A DNA stretch of 64,000 bases from an uncultured Bacteroides sp. (GTDB lineage Bacteria; Bacteroidota; Bacteroidia; Bacteroidales; Bacteroidaceae). The notes under the pieces are model-generated. The model saw nothing but the letters and a program-made list of their open reading frames with translations. It did not search any database and was not told the origin of the DNA. Below, piece by piece: positions 26,366-35,918 of this stretch; position 1 is the stretch's first letter; each line of letters begins with the position of its first letter. The stretch is taken from NCBI GenBank assembly GCA_900556625.1, contig USPQ01000002.1, positions 1 to 64,000 of the forward strand, read 5' to 3'. Position numbers and translations under genes: made by a program.

Positions 26366-27427
26366 TCAATATATACTGGCTAATATTTTCACATACAGAA
26401 TAGGCTTATTTATCGCATTAGAAGTTATAAAAACATCTCTAATTACTTCTCCAGACTCTTCCGACTTAAAATTAAAACTAACCATTGCCGAATCATTAGG
26501 AGAAACAACAAATTCATCAGTGTGGTCTAATAGATTCAAGCAAGAACAACTTGTAAAAATCCTAGACACCTTTAAAGGATATTTCCCATCATTATAAATA
26601 GAGATCACAAAAACATTATCTTCACTAACCGTACAATCTGAAAGAGAGACTACCTCACTATTTACTCTAATATTAGGTTCATCATCTATTTTAAAATTTG
26701 GATTCAAAACTTTTTTAGCAGTAATAAACTCATTTTTAAACAATTCTAAATAATAAGGATTCTCCAATTTCATCATCAAATTCGCTAATGTTTTAGTTTC
26801 AATAGTATCATTATCCATTAGTTCCCCAACCATACCCAAATAAACAGAATATGGATATACCAATGAATCAATTGAGTTATTTAATGCAGTTGGAATATAT
26901 ATACCTTGATTCAAATCCATTTTACACTTCAAAACTTGATTCAACAAATGGATAACATTATATTTAGGAATTTTAAAGCGGTTAGGATAATGATAATTAG
27001 TTATTTTCATATCAGAAATCGCCTCGGTTGTATATAAAAAAGTTTCTTTAGTTGCTCCAGGAATTAAATCAATGAGTGTCCCAGTATCTGAAAACACACA
27101 TGTCAAAGGTAGTGATAGAGGACAAAGCCATTTCATATACCAAGCATTTGAAGAAATGTTAACATCTGCAATATTATAAATAGCTTTGCTTGTATCTACA
27201 AAACCTTTATTCTTCAAGTTTAAACAATACCTTCGAGACAACTCTTGAGTAGAATCTACTAAGACTATACAAAATGCCTTTTCATTTTTATATGCAATAG
27301 AGCAAATATCTTCAAACGACTGATTACTATATATCTTGTATATATGCTCATTGCAATTAAATAAAAGCAAGCAAATAATTATAGTAAATAAAAAAAATAG
27401 AAACGATTCTTCAAGTCTTTTTCTCAT
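26366..27427 (-). CDS. DUF1573 protein with thioredoxin-like N-terminal region
   Basis: 353 residues. An N-terminal hydrophobic anchor (about 8-26, FLFFLFTIIICLLLFNC) may act as an anchor or weak lipobox. Residues about 35-135 resemble a thioredoxin-like fold without a CxxC (FCIVLVDSTQELSRRYCLNL, LPLTCVFSDTGTLIDLIPG). The C-terminal 100 residues are DUF1573, an Ig-like fold, with the characteristic RIFTSCSCLNLLDHTDEF and NDSAMVSFNFKSEESGEV. This pairing is common in Bacteroidetes envelope clusters with TlpA genes. It heads the leftward run; its stop overlaps a possible ATG of the next gene. Divergent from the lipoprotein at 27691. Confidence 0.78.
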   Translation of the reverse strand: MRKRLEESFLFFLFTIIICLLLFNCNEHIYKIYSNQSFEDICSIAYKNEKAFCIVLVDSTQELSRRYCLNLKNKGFVDTSKAIYNIADVNISSNAWYMKWLCPLSLPLTCVFSDTGTLIDLIPGATKETFLYTTEAISDMKITNYHYPNRFKIPKYNVIHLLNQVLKCKMDLNQGIYIPTALNNSIDSLVYPYSVYLGMVGELMDNDTIETKTLANLMMKLENPYYLELFKNEFITAKKVLNPNFKIDDEPNIRVNSEVVSLSDCTVSEDNVFVISIYNDGKYPLKVSRIFTSCSCLNLLDHTDEFVVSPNDSAMVSFNFKSEESGEVIRDVFITSNAINKPILYVKILASIY

Positions 27428-27654
27428 ATTCAGAGGTGTATCAAAGTTTTGTCAAAGATAAACTGAAAATAAATCTTATACAAGTAAGTGTTACATCCCT
27501 TTCAATAATATACCATTAATTTTCAATCACTTATAATCACAGAAAAGATTAGATAACCCTATATTGTAACATTACAAATATGCATTAAATCAAGACCTAA
27601 CTAGATAAACTATTTTTTATGCAAATATTATCTTTAAAACAAAACTATTTTTCG

Positions 27655-27662
27655 TTACTTTG
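27655..27662 (+). promoter_or_regulatory. Near-consensus -7 box of the divergent lipoprotein gene
   Basis: TTACTTTG differs from TAnnTTTG at one position and is followed by TACCC; the ATG at 27691 lies 28 bases downstream. It also argues against using the earlier ATG at 27619, which would lie upstream of the transcript start. Confidence 0.4.
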
Positions 27663-27690
27663 TACCCACAACAAACTAAATCGAACGGAT

Positions 27691-28341
27691 ATGATTAACC
27701 CAAAGAAAAAAATTAGCCTCCATGTAACAGCCATTGTCTGTGTTGTACTTGCAACAACTTTTTTCAATAGTTGTAATTCGAATGATTATAATGATGAGCA
27801 AATGTATGATACAAAACTCCTTATTGATACCATAGCAACTTCTGATGAATTTGGGGAATTTGAAAGGAACAGTGAACTTCTATCAGATAAGTTTCAAGCT
27901 TACACTTCAACCTTGAGCGCAGAAGAGTATAACAAACTCATGGAAAATTTAAACGATGATGATTATATGGAAGAGTTTATCGGAAAAGCAAATTTAGAAA
28001 AAGAACTCCAACAGATGAATGAAGCCAAGGAAAACTTACTTTTGCACACTGGGTTCTCCAGACTAAGCGAGGATGAACGTATGTTACTATTCATGCAGTA
28101 TGCTGAAAGTCGTGAATTTACAGGAAAAACACTTATAAAGACACGAACAGAAGGTAATGCTAATAGTTGCGAAACAAATAAACAGATAGCGTATGCACAA
28201 GCAAAAGCAGATTATGATAATGCTATCATAAAATGTAGACAAGAGTCTTCTACAAATTATTGTTATACACAAGCATTAGCTAAGTATGAAAGAAGTAAAA
28301 GAACATCTGACAGAGTATACGAAGAATGTATAAAAAAATAA
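27691..28341 (+). CDS. Lipoprotein with Cys-containing C-terminus
   Basis: 216 residues from ATG 27691. Signal peptide with lipobox TTFFNSC (Cys near residue 28), an acidic segment (NSNDYNDEQMYDTK), then a helical domain (FQAYTSTLSAEEYNKLMENL, LSEDERMLLFMQYAES) and a lysine-rich tail with four Cys (SCETNKQIAYAQAK, IKCRQESSTNYCYTQ, YEECIKK). The plan (lipobox, acidic linker, helical bundle with an AEEY/T-D-LEF-like segment, Cys-bearing tail) parallels the larger Cys-rich lipoprotein encoded divergently. Relationship is structural impression, not alignment. Function unknown. Confidence 0.72.
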   Translation: MINPKKKISLHVTAIVCVVLATTFFNSCNSNDYNDEQMYDTKLLIDTIATSDEFGEFERNSELLSDKFQAYTSTLSAEEYNKLMENLNDDDYMEEFIGKANLEKELQQMNEAKENLLLHTGFSRLSEDERMLLFMQYAESREFTGKTLIKTRTEGNANSCETNKQIAYAQAKADYDNAIIKCRQESSTNYCYTQALAKYERSKRTSDRVYEECIKK

Positions 28342-28625
28342 TTATATATATAGTCTTGAATAATGTAATGTGGCTTACCAGCATTGCAATGTGTTATTTA
28401 GATTGCTTTATTGACAACTTAAACTACACATTTCAAGATTTCCTAATTATCTTCTTTGAACTTCTCGCACGTATAACACTTGTAATAGGAGCAATCAGTA
28501 TATTCCCACAAGAACCATACTCTAATAAAAGAGTGTGGTTCTATTACATCATCATGGGTGGGAGTTTGACTATTATTGACACATTTATACGATTGGCAGG
28601 TACTTTACAAAAGTTATTATTTTAA
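28326..28625 (+). CDS. Small three-helix membrane protein
   Basis: 99 residues with hydrophobic segments at about 4-25 (IIIYIVLNNVMWLTSIAMC), 35-58 (FQDFLIIFFELLARITLVIG) and 72-92 (FYYIIMGGSLTIIDTFI). The ATG overlaps the preceding lipoprotein gene by 16 bases, so the two are probably translationally coupled. Its stop overlaps the convergent HTH gene by 9 bases. No family recognised; coupling suggests a partner of the lipoprotein. Confidence 0.65.
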   Translation: MYKKIIIYIVLNNVMWLTSIAMCYLDCFIDNLNYTFQDFLIIFFELLARITLVIGAISIFPQEPYSNKRVWFYYIIMGGSLTIIDTFIRLAGTLQKLLF

Positions 28626-29417
28626 TTCCTTTTGAAGAAAAATGTCCAAATCCTTGTCGTCAAGCCCTAAACGCTTTCGAGCACGAGACCTCATCGTACG
28701 ATAAGTCCCATCAGTAATACAAAATATAGATAATATTTCCTCTTTCTTCTTATACATCCGAATCAACACACATAATACAATATCTCGCGGTGGAAGTTGG
28801 AAATCCTGCTTCTTAAGCCAATTAAAAAACTCAGGATCAACAATTTGGCATCCTTCCACCAGCAAAAGATAGTCTTTGGCCGAGAATTGAGCAATAGATT
28901 GATTCTCTACGAGCTTACGCAAGAAAGAAATTCCTTTCTGTTCTGGTGGAGGAGAATCTAGCAATTGCTGTATTTTTTGAGCTTGAAGAATAGCCTGCCG
29001 ACGTTCGTCCGCCAATTTATGATACAGTGTAATAGAGACTTTTATTGTAGCGGCTACCATTATACCAATAACGGCTAACACAGGAATAGTATACTCAGAT
29101 AATACCGGTGCTATTTCCATATGGATTTCTCTCGGCATAATCATATAAATTTCATCTGCTGTAATCAAAATAAAAGCTGCAATGAACTGCCAATCTATCA
29201 CCTCAGAAATGCCAAAGGGTTCTCCCTTCTCATGAAATGTCCACAGTAATGCCCCCACAAAGAGAGTCAACCACATCAATAGATGCATAGAAGATGAGAA
29301 TGCATCAACATACACTCCAGGAAAAAATGCCTGAAATATATAAGCTGCCAACAGAATCAAACAACAAAGCAAACCTCCTGACAGTAACTGTTTAAAAGAA
29401 TAAGTCGAAAATTTCAT
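28617..29417 (-). CDS. Membrane-anchored helix-turn-helix regulator
   Basis: 266 residues. Four transmembrane helices (about 12-32, 40-60, 72-92 and 108-130) are followed by a coiled-coil-like linker (YHKLADERRQAILQAQKIQQ) and a C-terminal HTH (about 205-260): FQLPPRDIVLCVLIRMYKKK, EEILSIFCITDGTYRTMRSR, ARKRLGL. This resembles the LuxR-like tails of Bacteroidetes membrane-bound regulators that couple an envelope signal to transcription. A full TATATTTG -7 box is on the minus strand at 29454-29447, 30 bases before the ATG. It is convergent with the lipoprotein/membrane pair and might regulate them, but nothing shows this. Confidence 0.75.
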   Translation of the reverse strand: MKFSTYSFKQLLSGGLLCCLILLAAYIFQAFFPGVYVDAFSSSMHLLMWLTLFVGALLWTFHEKGEPFGISEVIDWQFIAAFILITADEIYMIMPREIHMEIAPVLSEYTIPVLAVIGIMVAATIKVSITLYHKLADERRQAILQAQKIQQLLDSPPPEQKGISFLRKLVENQSIAQFSAKDYLLLVEGCQIVDPEFFNWLKKQDFQLPPRDIVLCVLIRMYKKKEEILSIFCITDGTYRTMRSRARKRLGLDDKDLDIFLQKELK

Positions 29418-29591
29418 TACTTACTTTATCTTGTGCTCTTGAATTACAAATATAGCGAAAAGAATATTCACATAGTCAATCATCATCAATATTCTTCTTC
29501 ACAAGATAAAAAAGATGTATTATCAAACGAGATAATTGCACCTTCATCGTTTTTAAAGCATGTTACACATTAGGTTATCCCTCGCTTTCTT

Positions 29592-30167
29592 TTATCGAAC
29601 AGCTTTACAGAAACAATCTTCCAAATGATCATTCACAAAACCGGCAGCCTGCAAAAAAGCATAACAAATAGTTGATCCAAAAAACTTGAAGCCTCGCTTT
29701 CTCATGTCTTTGCTCATAGCGTCCGATTCGGGAGATGTAGCCGGAACCTGACTTAAAGTTTTAAAATTATTGACAACAGCCCGTTGTTTGGGGAAGAATG
29801 ATAAGGTGTATTTGTAGAAACTACCGTACTCTTTCTGAATAGCTATAAATAGTTTTGCATTATTGATTGTACTATTGATCTTCAACCGATTTTTGACGAT
29901 TCCATCATATTGCATTAACCGTTCGATATCTTCCTGTGTCATTTGTGCTACTTTCTCCACATCAAAATGATGAAAGGCTTCCCGGTATCCTTCACGCTTT
30001 CGAAGGATAGTAATCCAGGATAGTCCTGCCTGAGCACTTTCGAGTACCAAGAACTCAAATAGAGTTCTGTCATCAGTAACGGGTTGGCCCCATTCTTCGT
30101 CATGGTATTTTATGTATAATTCATCTGTTCCGGCCCAGCCGCAACGTGCATTTATCAGATCTTCCAT
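29592..30167 (-). CDS. tag: DNA-3-methyladenine glycosylase I
   Basis: 191 residues, the normal Tag length. Tag excises 3-methyladenine from alkylated DNA. The N-terminal zinc ligand and base-pocket motif is intact (RCGWAGTDELYIKYHDEEWG, with Cys, His, Glu and Trp), followed by LFEFLVLESAQAGLSWITIL (HhH-superfamily core) and the C-terminal zinc ligands in NDHLEDCF. Monocistronic, apparently constitutive. Confidence 0.95.
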   Translation of the reverse strand: MEDLINARCGWAGTDELYIKYHDEEWGQPVTDDRTLFEFLVLESAQAGLSWITILRKREGYREAFHHFDVEKVAQMTQEDIERLMQYDGIVKNRLKINSTINNAKLFIAIQKEYGSFYKYTLSFFPKQRAVVNNFKTLSQVPATSPESDAMSKDMRKRGFKFFGSTICYAFLQAAGFVNDHLEDCFCKAVR

Positions 30168-30291
30168 ACTCTTTTATATTATTATTAAGCAGTCAACATC
30201 TAAAACATCAGATATTGACTGCTCACATTTAACGGGATTATTTCTGTTATTACAAATACCCCTATAACGAAACGCTCGGAACTAATCTGTA

Positions 30292-31422
30292 TTACTTGTC
30301 CACCGAGAATTTAAAAATACACTGGCTCATGTATTTCTCGCCCGGACGCAGAACAGCCGAAGGCCATTCAGGCTTGTTCGGAGTATCCGGATATTTCTGT
30401 GTTTCAAGACATACGGAAGCACGTTGATTATAGGTAATACCTTTCTTTCCGGTCAGCGAACCATCAAGGAAGTTTCCGGCATATACCTGAACTCCCGGTT
30501 CATTGGTATATACATCCAATACAATACCTGTTTTCTGAGATTTCAATGAAGCAGCCCTACGGTTAATATCGCCTTTGGCATTCAATACCCAGTTGTGATC
30601 ATAACCATTACCGTTCTTCAGTTGCACAAAGTCGAAATCGTTGATACGTTCTCCCACCGGCATTGGTGTACGGAAATCCATTGGAGTATCTTCTACCGGA
30701 ACTATTTCACCGGTAGTCATAAAGGTGCTGTCCACCGGAGTATAATAATCTGCATCAATAGTCAGCAGATGCTCTGCGTTGCTGCCCGCATCGCCATCCA
30801 GATTAAAATAAGAGTGGTTGGTCATATTGACAATAGTCGGTTTATCCGTCTCCGCTTCATACTGAATATCGATTGCATTGTCGTCAGTCAGTTTCATTAG
30901 CACTTTACAAGTAATGTTTCCCGGAAAACCTTCTTCACCATCTTTTGCCACATAAGTCAGTTGCAATTCCTGCGGATTCAATTGTACGGCGTCATACACC
31001 CGATACTGGAACCCTTGCGGACCTCCGTGCAGGCAATGGCCGTAGTTATTACGGGGAAGCTGATATTCTACGCCGTCCAACGTAAACTTACCCTGATTGA
31101 TACGGTTAGCATAACGTCCGATGCTTGCACCGAAGTCGGAAGGTTTGCTGATATAATCCTGAATGGAATCGAAACCAAGAACTACATCACGCATCTGTCC
31201 GTCCTTATCGGGAACCATGACAGAAACAATGCGTCCGCCAAAGTTCGTGATGCAAACTTCCATATTGTTCTTGTTGCGCAGAATGTAGAGATCGGTTTTC
31301 TTTCCGTCCACTTCCGTACGGAAATTACTCTGTAATAGACCGGAATCCGTAGCTTTCTCGGCTTTCGGTGTACAAGCTGCCATTAAAAGGGCGGCAACTG
31401 CCCATACACATAACTTTTTCAT
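30292..31422 (-). CDS. galM: Aldose 1-epimerase (galactose mutarotase), lipoprotein
   Basis: 376 residues. It interconverts alpha and beta anomers of galactose or related aldoses. Catalytic residues are visible: His in NHSYFNLDGD (about 205), His in HCLHGGPQGFQ (about 132), and Glu in SVCLETQKYPDTPNKPEWPS (about 338). Unlike cytoplasmic E. coli GalM it carries a lipoprotein signal (MKKLCVWAVAALLMAAC), so it acts in the periplasm or at the outer membrane, as is usual for one Bacteroides mutarotase class. It stands alone. A near-consensus CATCTTTG box lies upstream on the minus strand at 31492-31485. Confidence 0.93.
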   Translation of the reverse strand: MKKLCVWAVAALLMAACTPKAEKATDSGLLQSNFRTEVDGKKTDLYILRNKNNMEVCITNFGGRIVSVMVPDKDGQMRDVVLGFDSIQDYISKPSDFGASIGRYANRINQGKFTLDGVEYQLPRNNYGHCLHGGPQGFQYRVYDAVQLNPQELQLTYVAKDGEEGFPGNITCKVLMKLTDDNAIDIQYEAETDKPTIVNMTNHSYFNLDGDAGSNAEHLLTIDADYYTPVDSTFMTTGEIVPVEDTPMDFRTPMPVGERINDFDFVQLKNGNGYDHNWVLNAKGDINRRAASLKSQKTGIVLDVYTNEPGVQVYAGNFLDGSLTGKKGITYNQRASVCLETQKYPDTPNKPEWPSAVLRPGEKYMSQCIFKFSVDK

Positions 31423-31677
31423 GGTGTTTTATTAATTAATTACTATTAAACAGACTTACCAAAAGAAATCTAAAATTCATTCTACAAAGATGAGAAAAAA
31501 CTAATTGTTTTTTTAAAACAAATTGTTCAATAAAGGATAAAAATTAATCATTAATTCAACTTTTAGAATAATACATTAGAAAAAAGATGCCAAATACACC
31601 CTTCATTTGCAATAACTTACCTAGAAAAGATTTAGTTTTGACATATTTCTTGTATACGTATGCCTTACATTGCTTGA

Positions 31678-32985
31678 CTATCGGTTCAGCCAAGGTTCCG
31701 GATTCAGTTTCTCTTTCTCCCGGCGTAACTGGAAGTGCAATACCGTTCTTCCATTATCAGTGCCGTCAGAGAAAACTTGTCCGATAGATTGCTTGGTCTT
31801 CACCATGTCGCCGGACTTTACAGAAGCCGATGATAAGTTACAGTAAACGGAAATATAGTTGCCATGGCGGATTAGCACATTAAATAATCCATTCAACTGG
31901 AATACTGCTGCGACTTTTCCGTCAAAGATAGCACGTGCCTGTGCTCCCGGCTTTCCTTGGATATCAATACCTTTATTATCCAGTTTCACATTACGAAGAC
32001 CTTCCACAGCATATTGTCCATAATGGCTGGTGATAATATAAGCACCGGATATAGGCATAGGAAGTTTTCCCCGATTGGCTGCAAAATTGCCGGACAATTC
32101 CCGGTCGGCTTTACTCATTGTATAAGTTTCCAGAGGCTTCGAGTTCGTTTTAACGGTTGTTCCGGTTCCGGCAGTTTGACTTTCTTTACCCTCCGCTTTC
32201 TTACGGGCGGCAGCCTCGCGTCGGGCTTCTTCCTCGGCACGCTTGCGGGCACGTTCTATTTCTTCTGCAATCAACTTGTCAATGCGGGCATTCAATTGGT
32301 TAGCTTCTCTCCGTTTCTTATTGATCTCACCTTGCAACCCTCTCTGTTTCTTTTGCAGATTGGCCACAAGCGTACGTTTTTCCTTCTCCTGCGCTTCCAG
32401 TTTGGTCTTCTCGCCTTCACGCTCTTTCAACAGACTCTCTTTAGCGGCTTTCACCTGTTCCCGTTCCACCTTTTTCTTCCGTATCTGTTCCTGTTTCTTC
32501 AGGATTTCCTCACCTTGCAACCGTTGATAAGTAGCATATTCACGAACATAGCGCATACGGCGGTAAGTCTGCCCGAGATTCTTGGCAGAGAAAATAAACA
32601 TCAGTTTTTCTTCAATCGACTTGTTCTTATACAAGTATTGGACAGAAGCCTCATACTTTTTCTTCTTATCCTTCAAATCCTTTTGCAAACCGTTCAACTG
32701 ACGTTGCAAGGAAGTCAGTTCACGTTCTATCGCTTCCACGTCATTATTGATAGCAATGATATAACGTTTCCGCTCCTCGATCTGGCCAGTCAATACCGCC
32801 AGACTATTCAACTGACTACCCACATCTTTCTTTGTATCCTTCAAGATTGATTCCGTCTCGGAGATCTGCTTTTGCAGCGCACCACGTTTGCTTTCCAACT
32901 CACGAATCAGCTTGTTCGACTGAGCGAAAAGAGGAATTGCCAACCATAGGCAACCAATCAGAATTACAAAGAAATGTTTCATCAT
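31678..32985 (-). CDS. EnvC-like murein hydrolase activator (degenerate M23)
   Basis: 435 residues: signal peptide (1-21), a long coiled coil (about 22-265, with blocks such as IRKKKVEREQVKAAKESLLK), a short low-complexity link, then a C-terminal LytM/M23 fold (about 315-435). Metal ligands are degenerate: NKGID replaces HxGxD, VYCNLS replaces the YxHLS segment, and VLHFQL keeps only the second His of HxH. This is the pattern of EnvC-type proteins that activate amidases at the division septum and do not cut peptidoglycan themselves. It is the last gene of a coupled operon with dut, a TPR protein and DUF4292 (4-base overlaps). Confidence 0.88.
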   Translation of the reverse strand: MMKHFFVILIGCLWLAIPLFAQSNKLIRELESKRGALQKQISETESILKDTKKDVGSQLNSLAVLTGQIEERKRYIIAINNDVEAIERELTSLQRQLNGLQKDLKDKKKKYEASVQYLYKNKSIEEKLMFIFSAKNLGQTYRRMRYVREYATYQRLQGEEILKKQEQIRKKKVEREQVKAAKESLLKEREGEKTKLEAQEKEKRTLVANLQKKQRGLQGEINKKRREANQLNARIDKLIAEEIERARKRAEEEARREAAARKKAEGKESQTAGTGTTVKTNSKPLETYTMSKADRELSGNFAANRGKLPMPISGAYIITSHYGQYAVEGLRNVKLDNKGIDIQGKPGAQARAIFDGKVAAVFQLNGLFNVLIRHGNYISVYCNLSSASVKSGDMVKTKQSIGQVFSDGTDNGRTVLHFQLRREKEKLNPEPWLNR

Positions 32986-33548
32986 AAGAAAGCTACCAGC
33001 ATTTTTACTAATTCTTCCAAGGGAACTTGCCGATATTTAGAAGTAAGTTCCGTAGGAGTCATTGAAAATTCTTTTGTCGAGAACTCATAAAGTTGGACTT
33101 TAGCCTTTTCCAACGAAGGAATGCCTATATCTTTTCCGGACAATTCCGTCTTCCCACCGGGAAAAGAGGCATCCAACAATATCTTCTCCAGACGGGAAAA
33201 TTCTGCATTCTTCGGCAGCATGCCCTTCAATTCATCTTTGGTGGCACGGACAAAACGTTTGTTCATCCGGTCTACCAATAGCACACCGTCAGGAGTAACT
33301 TCCACACGCGCTACTTCCGTACGCAAGATAGGCATTAATAAGGATATTTGTACCCGCTCATGGGTTTTCATCTTCATAGTTCCCCCAACAGACATACTTC
33401 CCCCCTTTTTACCGGGAATAGTCAATTGAAGTTTGGAAGTCAGATAGCTGGACACCTGAACATTCTTCTCCGAAGTCGCCAAATGCTTCGAGCTCTTACA
33501 CCCGGCCAGCACAACTACAACCAACAATAGAAAAACTATTCTTTTCAT
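32982..33548 (-). CDS. DUF4292 lipoprotein
   Basis: 188 residues with lipobox VVLAGC (Cys near residue 17). The sequence alternates strands through VGGTMKMKTHERVQISLLMP and ILRTEVARVEVTPDGVLLVD, consistent with a LolA/LolB-like half-barrel proposed for this family, and ends LEELVKMLVAFL. It may take part in lipoprotein or lipid transfer at the outer membrane, but this is inference from fold resemblance. The gene overlaps both neighbours by 4 bases (ATGA-type coupling), between a TPR lipoprotein and the EnvC-like activator. Confidence 0.85.
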   Translation of the reverse strand: MKRIVFLLLVVVVLAGCKSSKHLATSEKNVQVSSYLTSKLQLTIPGKKGGSMSVGGTMKMKTHERVQISLLMPILRTEVARVEVTPDGVLLVDRMNKRFVRATKDELKGMLPKNAEFSRLEKILLDASFPGGKTELSGKDIGIPSLEKAKVQLYEFSTKEFSMTPTELTSKYRQVPLEELVKMLVAFL

Positions 33549-35389
33549 TCTGCAATATATTTCTTCTTTTCTATTTTCTCTTTCAGTGTTTTCGATTCAC
33601 TACCCATTTCCAATGCTTTCTTCCAGTATTTCAGTGCACCTTCCACATCACCGGTCATAAAATAGATATCACCGCAGTGTTCCACAACCACATCACTCTT
33701 TTCTTCGTCACTCTTCATTGCATTATCAATGTAGATACGAGCTTCTGCATAGTTGCCCTTCTCAAAAAGAATCCAAGCGTATGTGTCGAGATAAGTGGCA
33801 TTGTTAGGTTCGGCCTTCACCGTCTTGTAACTCATTTCTTCCGCCTTATCCAGATCGCGGCGTTCCACAGACAAATAATAAGCATAATTATTCAATGTAC
33901 CAATATTGGACGGATTATACACTAAAGCCGAATCATAGGCTGCGTATGCTTCCTTCATTTGTTTCTTGGTATGATAGATATCCCCCATAATTGAGTAGAA
34001 ATTCGAGACTATTTCTTTCCGCGTGTCAGTCGTCACACGTTCCAGCGCCTTGGTACAAACGCTCAACACACTGTCCGGCTGTTCTGCCTGATGATAGGCA
34101 ATGGCTAGATAATAATAGAAATCCAATGCATCCGGAGTAGCCTCAATACCCGGTTCGCAGACTTTTATAATCTGTTTATAGTCTTCCTTCTTTATCGCCG
34201 CACTTATCAGCATAAGACGGGCAGCTTTATTAGTCGGATCCAAATCAACAACCTGTTCCAGTACCGGCACCGCCTCTGCTTCCATACTTTTCGACAACAG
34301 ATATTGTGCATAAAGCATCGGAACCTGCGGATCATCCAGATCTTGTTCCATCATCCGGTCAAACAAGGCGATCACTTCCGTACTATCTTTTACCGATGAT
34401 TGTTCATTCTCCACAATCACCTGACGCATGACACTGATTTTTGTATCCGGAGTAACTTTCTTATTCAGCAATAACGTATCGAGTTGTTGCTGGTATAGTT
34501 CCTTCTGACCCGTCTGTTCATAATAAGATGCCATTGAAAAGAGAGCCATTGGATTATCCGGTTCTACTGACAATACCTTCTGATAAGCCTCATATGCTTC
34601 CTCTTGTTTTCCGTTCTGAAGATATACATCCCCCAATATCACCTGATAACGCATATCTGCCGGATATTCATTGACAAGACTCTCTATTTCCTGAAAAGCC
34701 TTCTTGTCATCCTTCATCTGAAGATAAATACGGAATTTCTCCATCGACAACTGTTCATTCTTACCTAAGCGTTTTTCCAGCCGGTTCAGCGTAGAAATTA
34801 CATCACTGTACTTCTCCTGTCGTCCATAGATATCGAGAAGATTGAACAGAGGATCTTGCTTGGTCGGGAAACGGGTTACCATTTCTTCAAGCAACGTAAC
34901 AGCTTTATCCAACTCATTCTGTTGTTGATACAGACTCACCAGCCCTTGACTATACCAGTAATTATCAGGTGCATAAGTCACAGCCTTTTCCAAGGCTGCC
35001 TGCCCTTGCGGCACTTGACGGAGAAACATATAATACTGGGATATTTCGTAAAGCGCAGAAGAAGCATTCGGGTGAATGTCCAGACAATGTTCCAACAACC
35101 CGAAAGCCGCGTCATACTCTTTCTTTTCTTTCATCCGCATGGCTTCCAGAAAAAAATAGTCATACTTACGCTGTTGCTCCTCTGTTAATTGAGAAGCCAA
35201 AGCTTCTTCCTTCTGAACTTTTTTCTTTTTATCCTTCTTTTTCTTAACCTTCTTTGTAACTGCATTCGCGCCAAGAGCATACCCCGACACCATAACCGCA
35301 CCTCCTGCTACACTCCCCACCACTTGCACAGCCATGCAGGAAGTAAGCAGCAAAGTACTTAACAACGAGAATAATAGTATCCTTTTCAT
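33545..35389 (-). CDS. TPR-repeat lipoprotein
   Basis: 614 residues. Lipobox LLTSC (Cys near residue 18), a glycine-rich hydrophobic patch, a strongly basic segment ([17 protein letters not shown], about 46-62), then about a dozen tetratricopeptide repeats from residue 75 to the end (for instance [59 protein letters not shown]). It is a likely scaffold for envelope complexes. Position between dut and DUF4292, overlapping both by 4 bases, is the arrangement seen across Bacteroides; the partner is unknown. Confidence 0.88.
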   Translation of the reverse strand: MKRILLFSLLSTLLLTSCMAVQVVGSVAGGAVMVSGYALGANAVTKKVKKKKDKKKKVQKEEALASQLTEEQQRKYDYFFLEAMRMKEKKEYDAAFGLLEHCLDIHPNASSALYEISQYYMFLRQVPQGQAALEKAVTYAPDNYWYSQGLVSLYQQQNELDKAVTLLEEMVTRFPTKQDPLFNLLDIYGRQEKYSDVISTLNRLEKRLGKNEQLSMEKFRIYLQMKDDKKAFQEIESLVNEYPADMRYQVILGDVYLQNGKQEEAYEAYQKVLSVEPDNPMALFSMASYYEQTGQKELYQQQLDTLLLNKKVTPDTKISVMRQVIVENEQSSVKDSTEVIALFDRMMEQDLDDPQVPMLYAQYLLSKSMEAEAVPVLEQVVDLDPTNKAARLMLISAAIKKEDYKQIIKVCEPGIEATPDALDFYYYLAIAYHQAEQPDSVLSVCTKALERVTTDTRKEIVSNFYSIMGDIYHTKKQMKEAYAAYDSALVYNPSNIGTLNNYAYYLSVERRDLDKAEEMSYKTVKAEPNNATYLDTYAWILFEKGNYAEARIYIDNAMKSDEEKSDVVVEHCGDIYFMTGDVEGALKYWKKALEMGSESKTLKEKIEKKKYIAE

Positions 35390-35820
35390 TTTTTTCCTGT
35401 GTGACCGAAGCCGCCGGCTCCCCGTTCCGTTTCATCCAATACTTCCACTTCCTGCCATACGGCCTGTTCATGTTTTGCTATCACCATTTGTGCAATACGT
35501 TCACCGTCTTCAATCACAAAAGTTTCCGATGACAGATTAACTAAAATAATACAAATCTCTCCCCGATAATCTGCATCAATGGTTCCCGGAGAATTGAGAA
35601 CGGTAATCCCTTTCTTGATGGCCAAACCACTACGCGGACGAATTTGCGCTTCAAATCCCTGTGGGAGAGCAATATATAGTCCGGTAGGCACCAGGCAGCG
35701 TTGTAGCGGTTCCAATGTGATAGGTTCGGAAAGATTAGCACGGATATCCATTCCTGCAGACAATTCAGTGGCATAAGCCGGAAGCGAGTGCTTCGATTTA
35801 TTGATAACTTGAATATTCAT
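35386..35820 (-). CDS. dut: Deoxyuridine 5'-triphosphate nucleotidohydrolase (dUTPase)
   Basis: 144 residues, a typical trimeric dUTPase. It hydrolyses dUTP to dUMP and pyrophosphate, keeping uracil out of DNA and supplying dTMP synthesis. All five motifs are visible: [43 protein letters not shown] and [13 protein letters not shown]. It is the first gene of the operon continuing into the TPR, DUF4292 and EnvC-like genes, and divergent from the dGTPase gene 98 bases away, so two dNTP-pool enzymes share an intergenic region. Confidence 0.97.
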   Translation of the reverse strand: MNIQVINKSKHSLPAYATELSAGMDIRANLSEPITLEPLQRCLVPTGLYIALPQGFEAQIRPRSGLAIKKGITVLNSPGTIDADYRGEICIILVNLSSETFVIEDGERIAQMVIAKHEQAVWQEVEVLDETERGAGGFGHTGKK

Positions 35821-35918
35821 AAATACACGTTTACTATATTAACGGGCGAAAATACACATTTTGAACTGAAAAATAGTTAAGTTTGCAGTTAAATAATGTA
35901 CCGGCAACTAATTTGTGA

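Noticed and set aside
27619..27690. Earlier ATG for the lipoprotein at 27691
   Set aside because: It would place 24 residues before a proper lipoprotein signal and lies upstream of the -7-like box at 27655-27662.
31957..32850. 297-codon frame antisense to the EnvC-like gene
   Set aside because: The opposite strand of a coiled-coil gene yields Phe/Leu/Gln-rich pseudo-membrane sequence; not a real gene.
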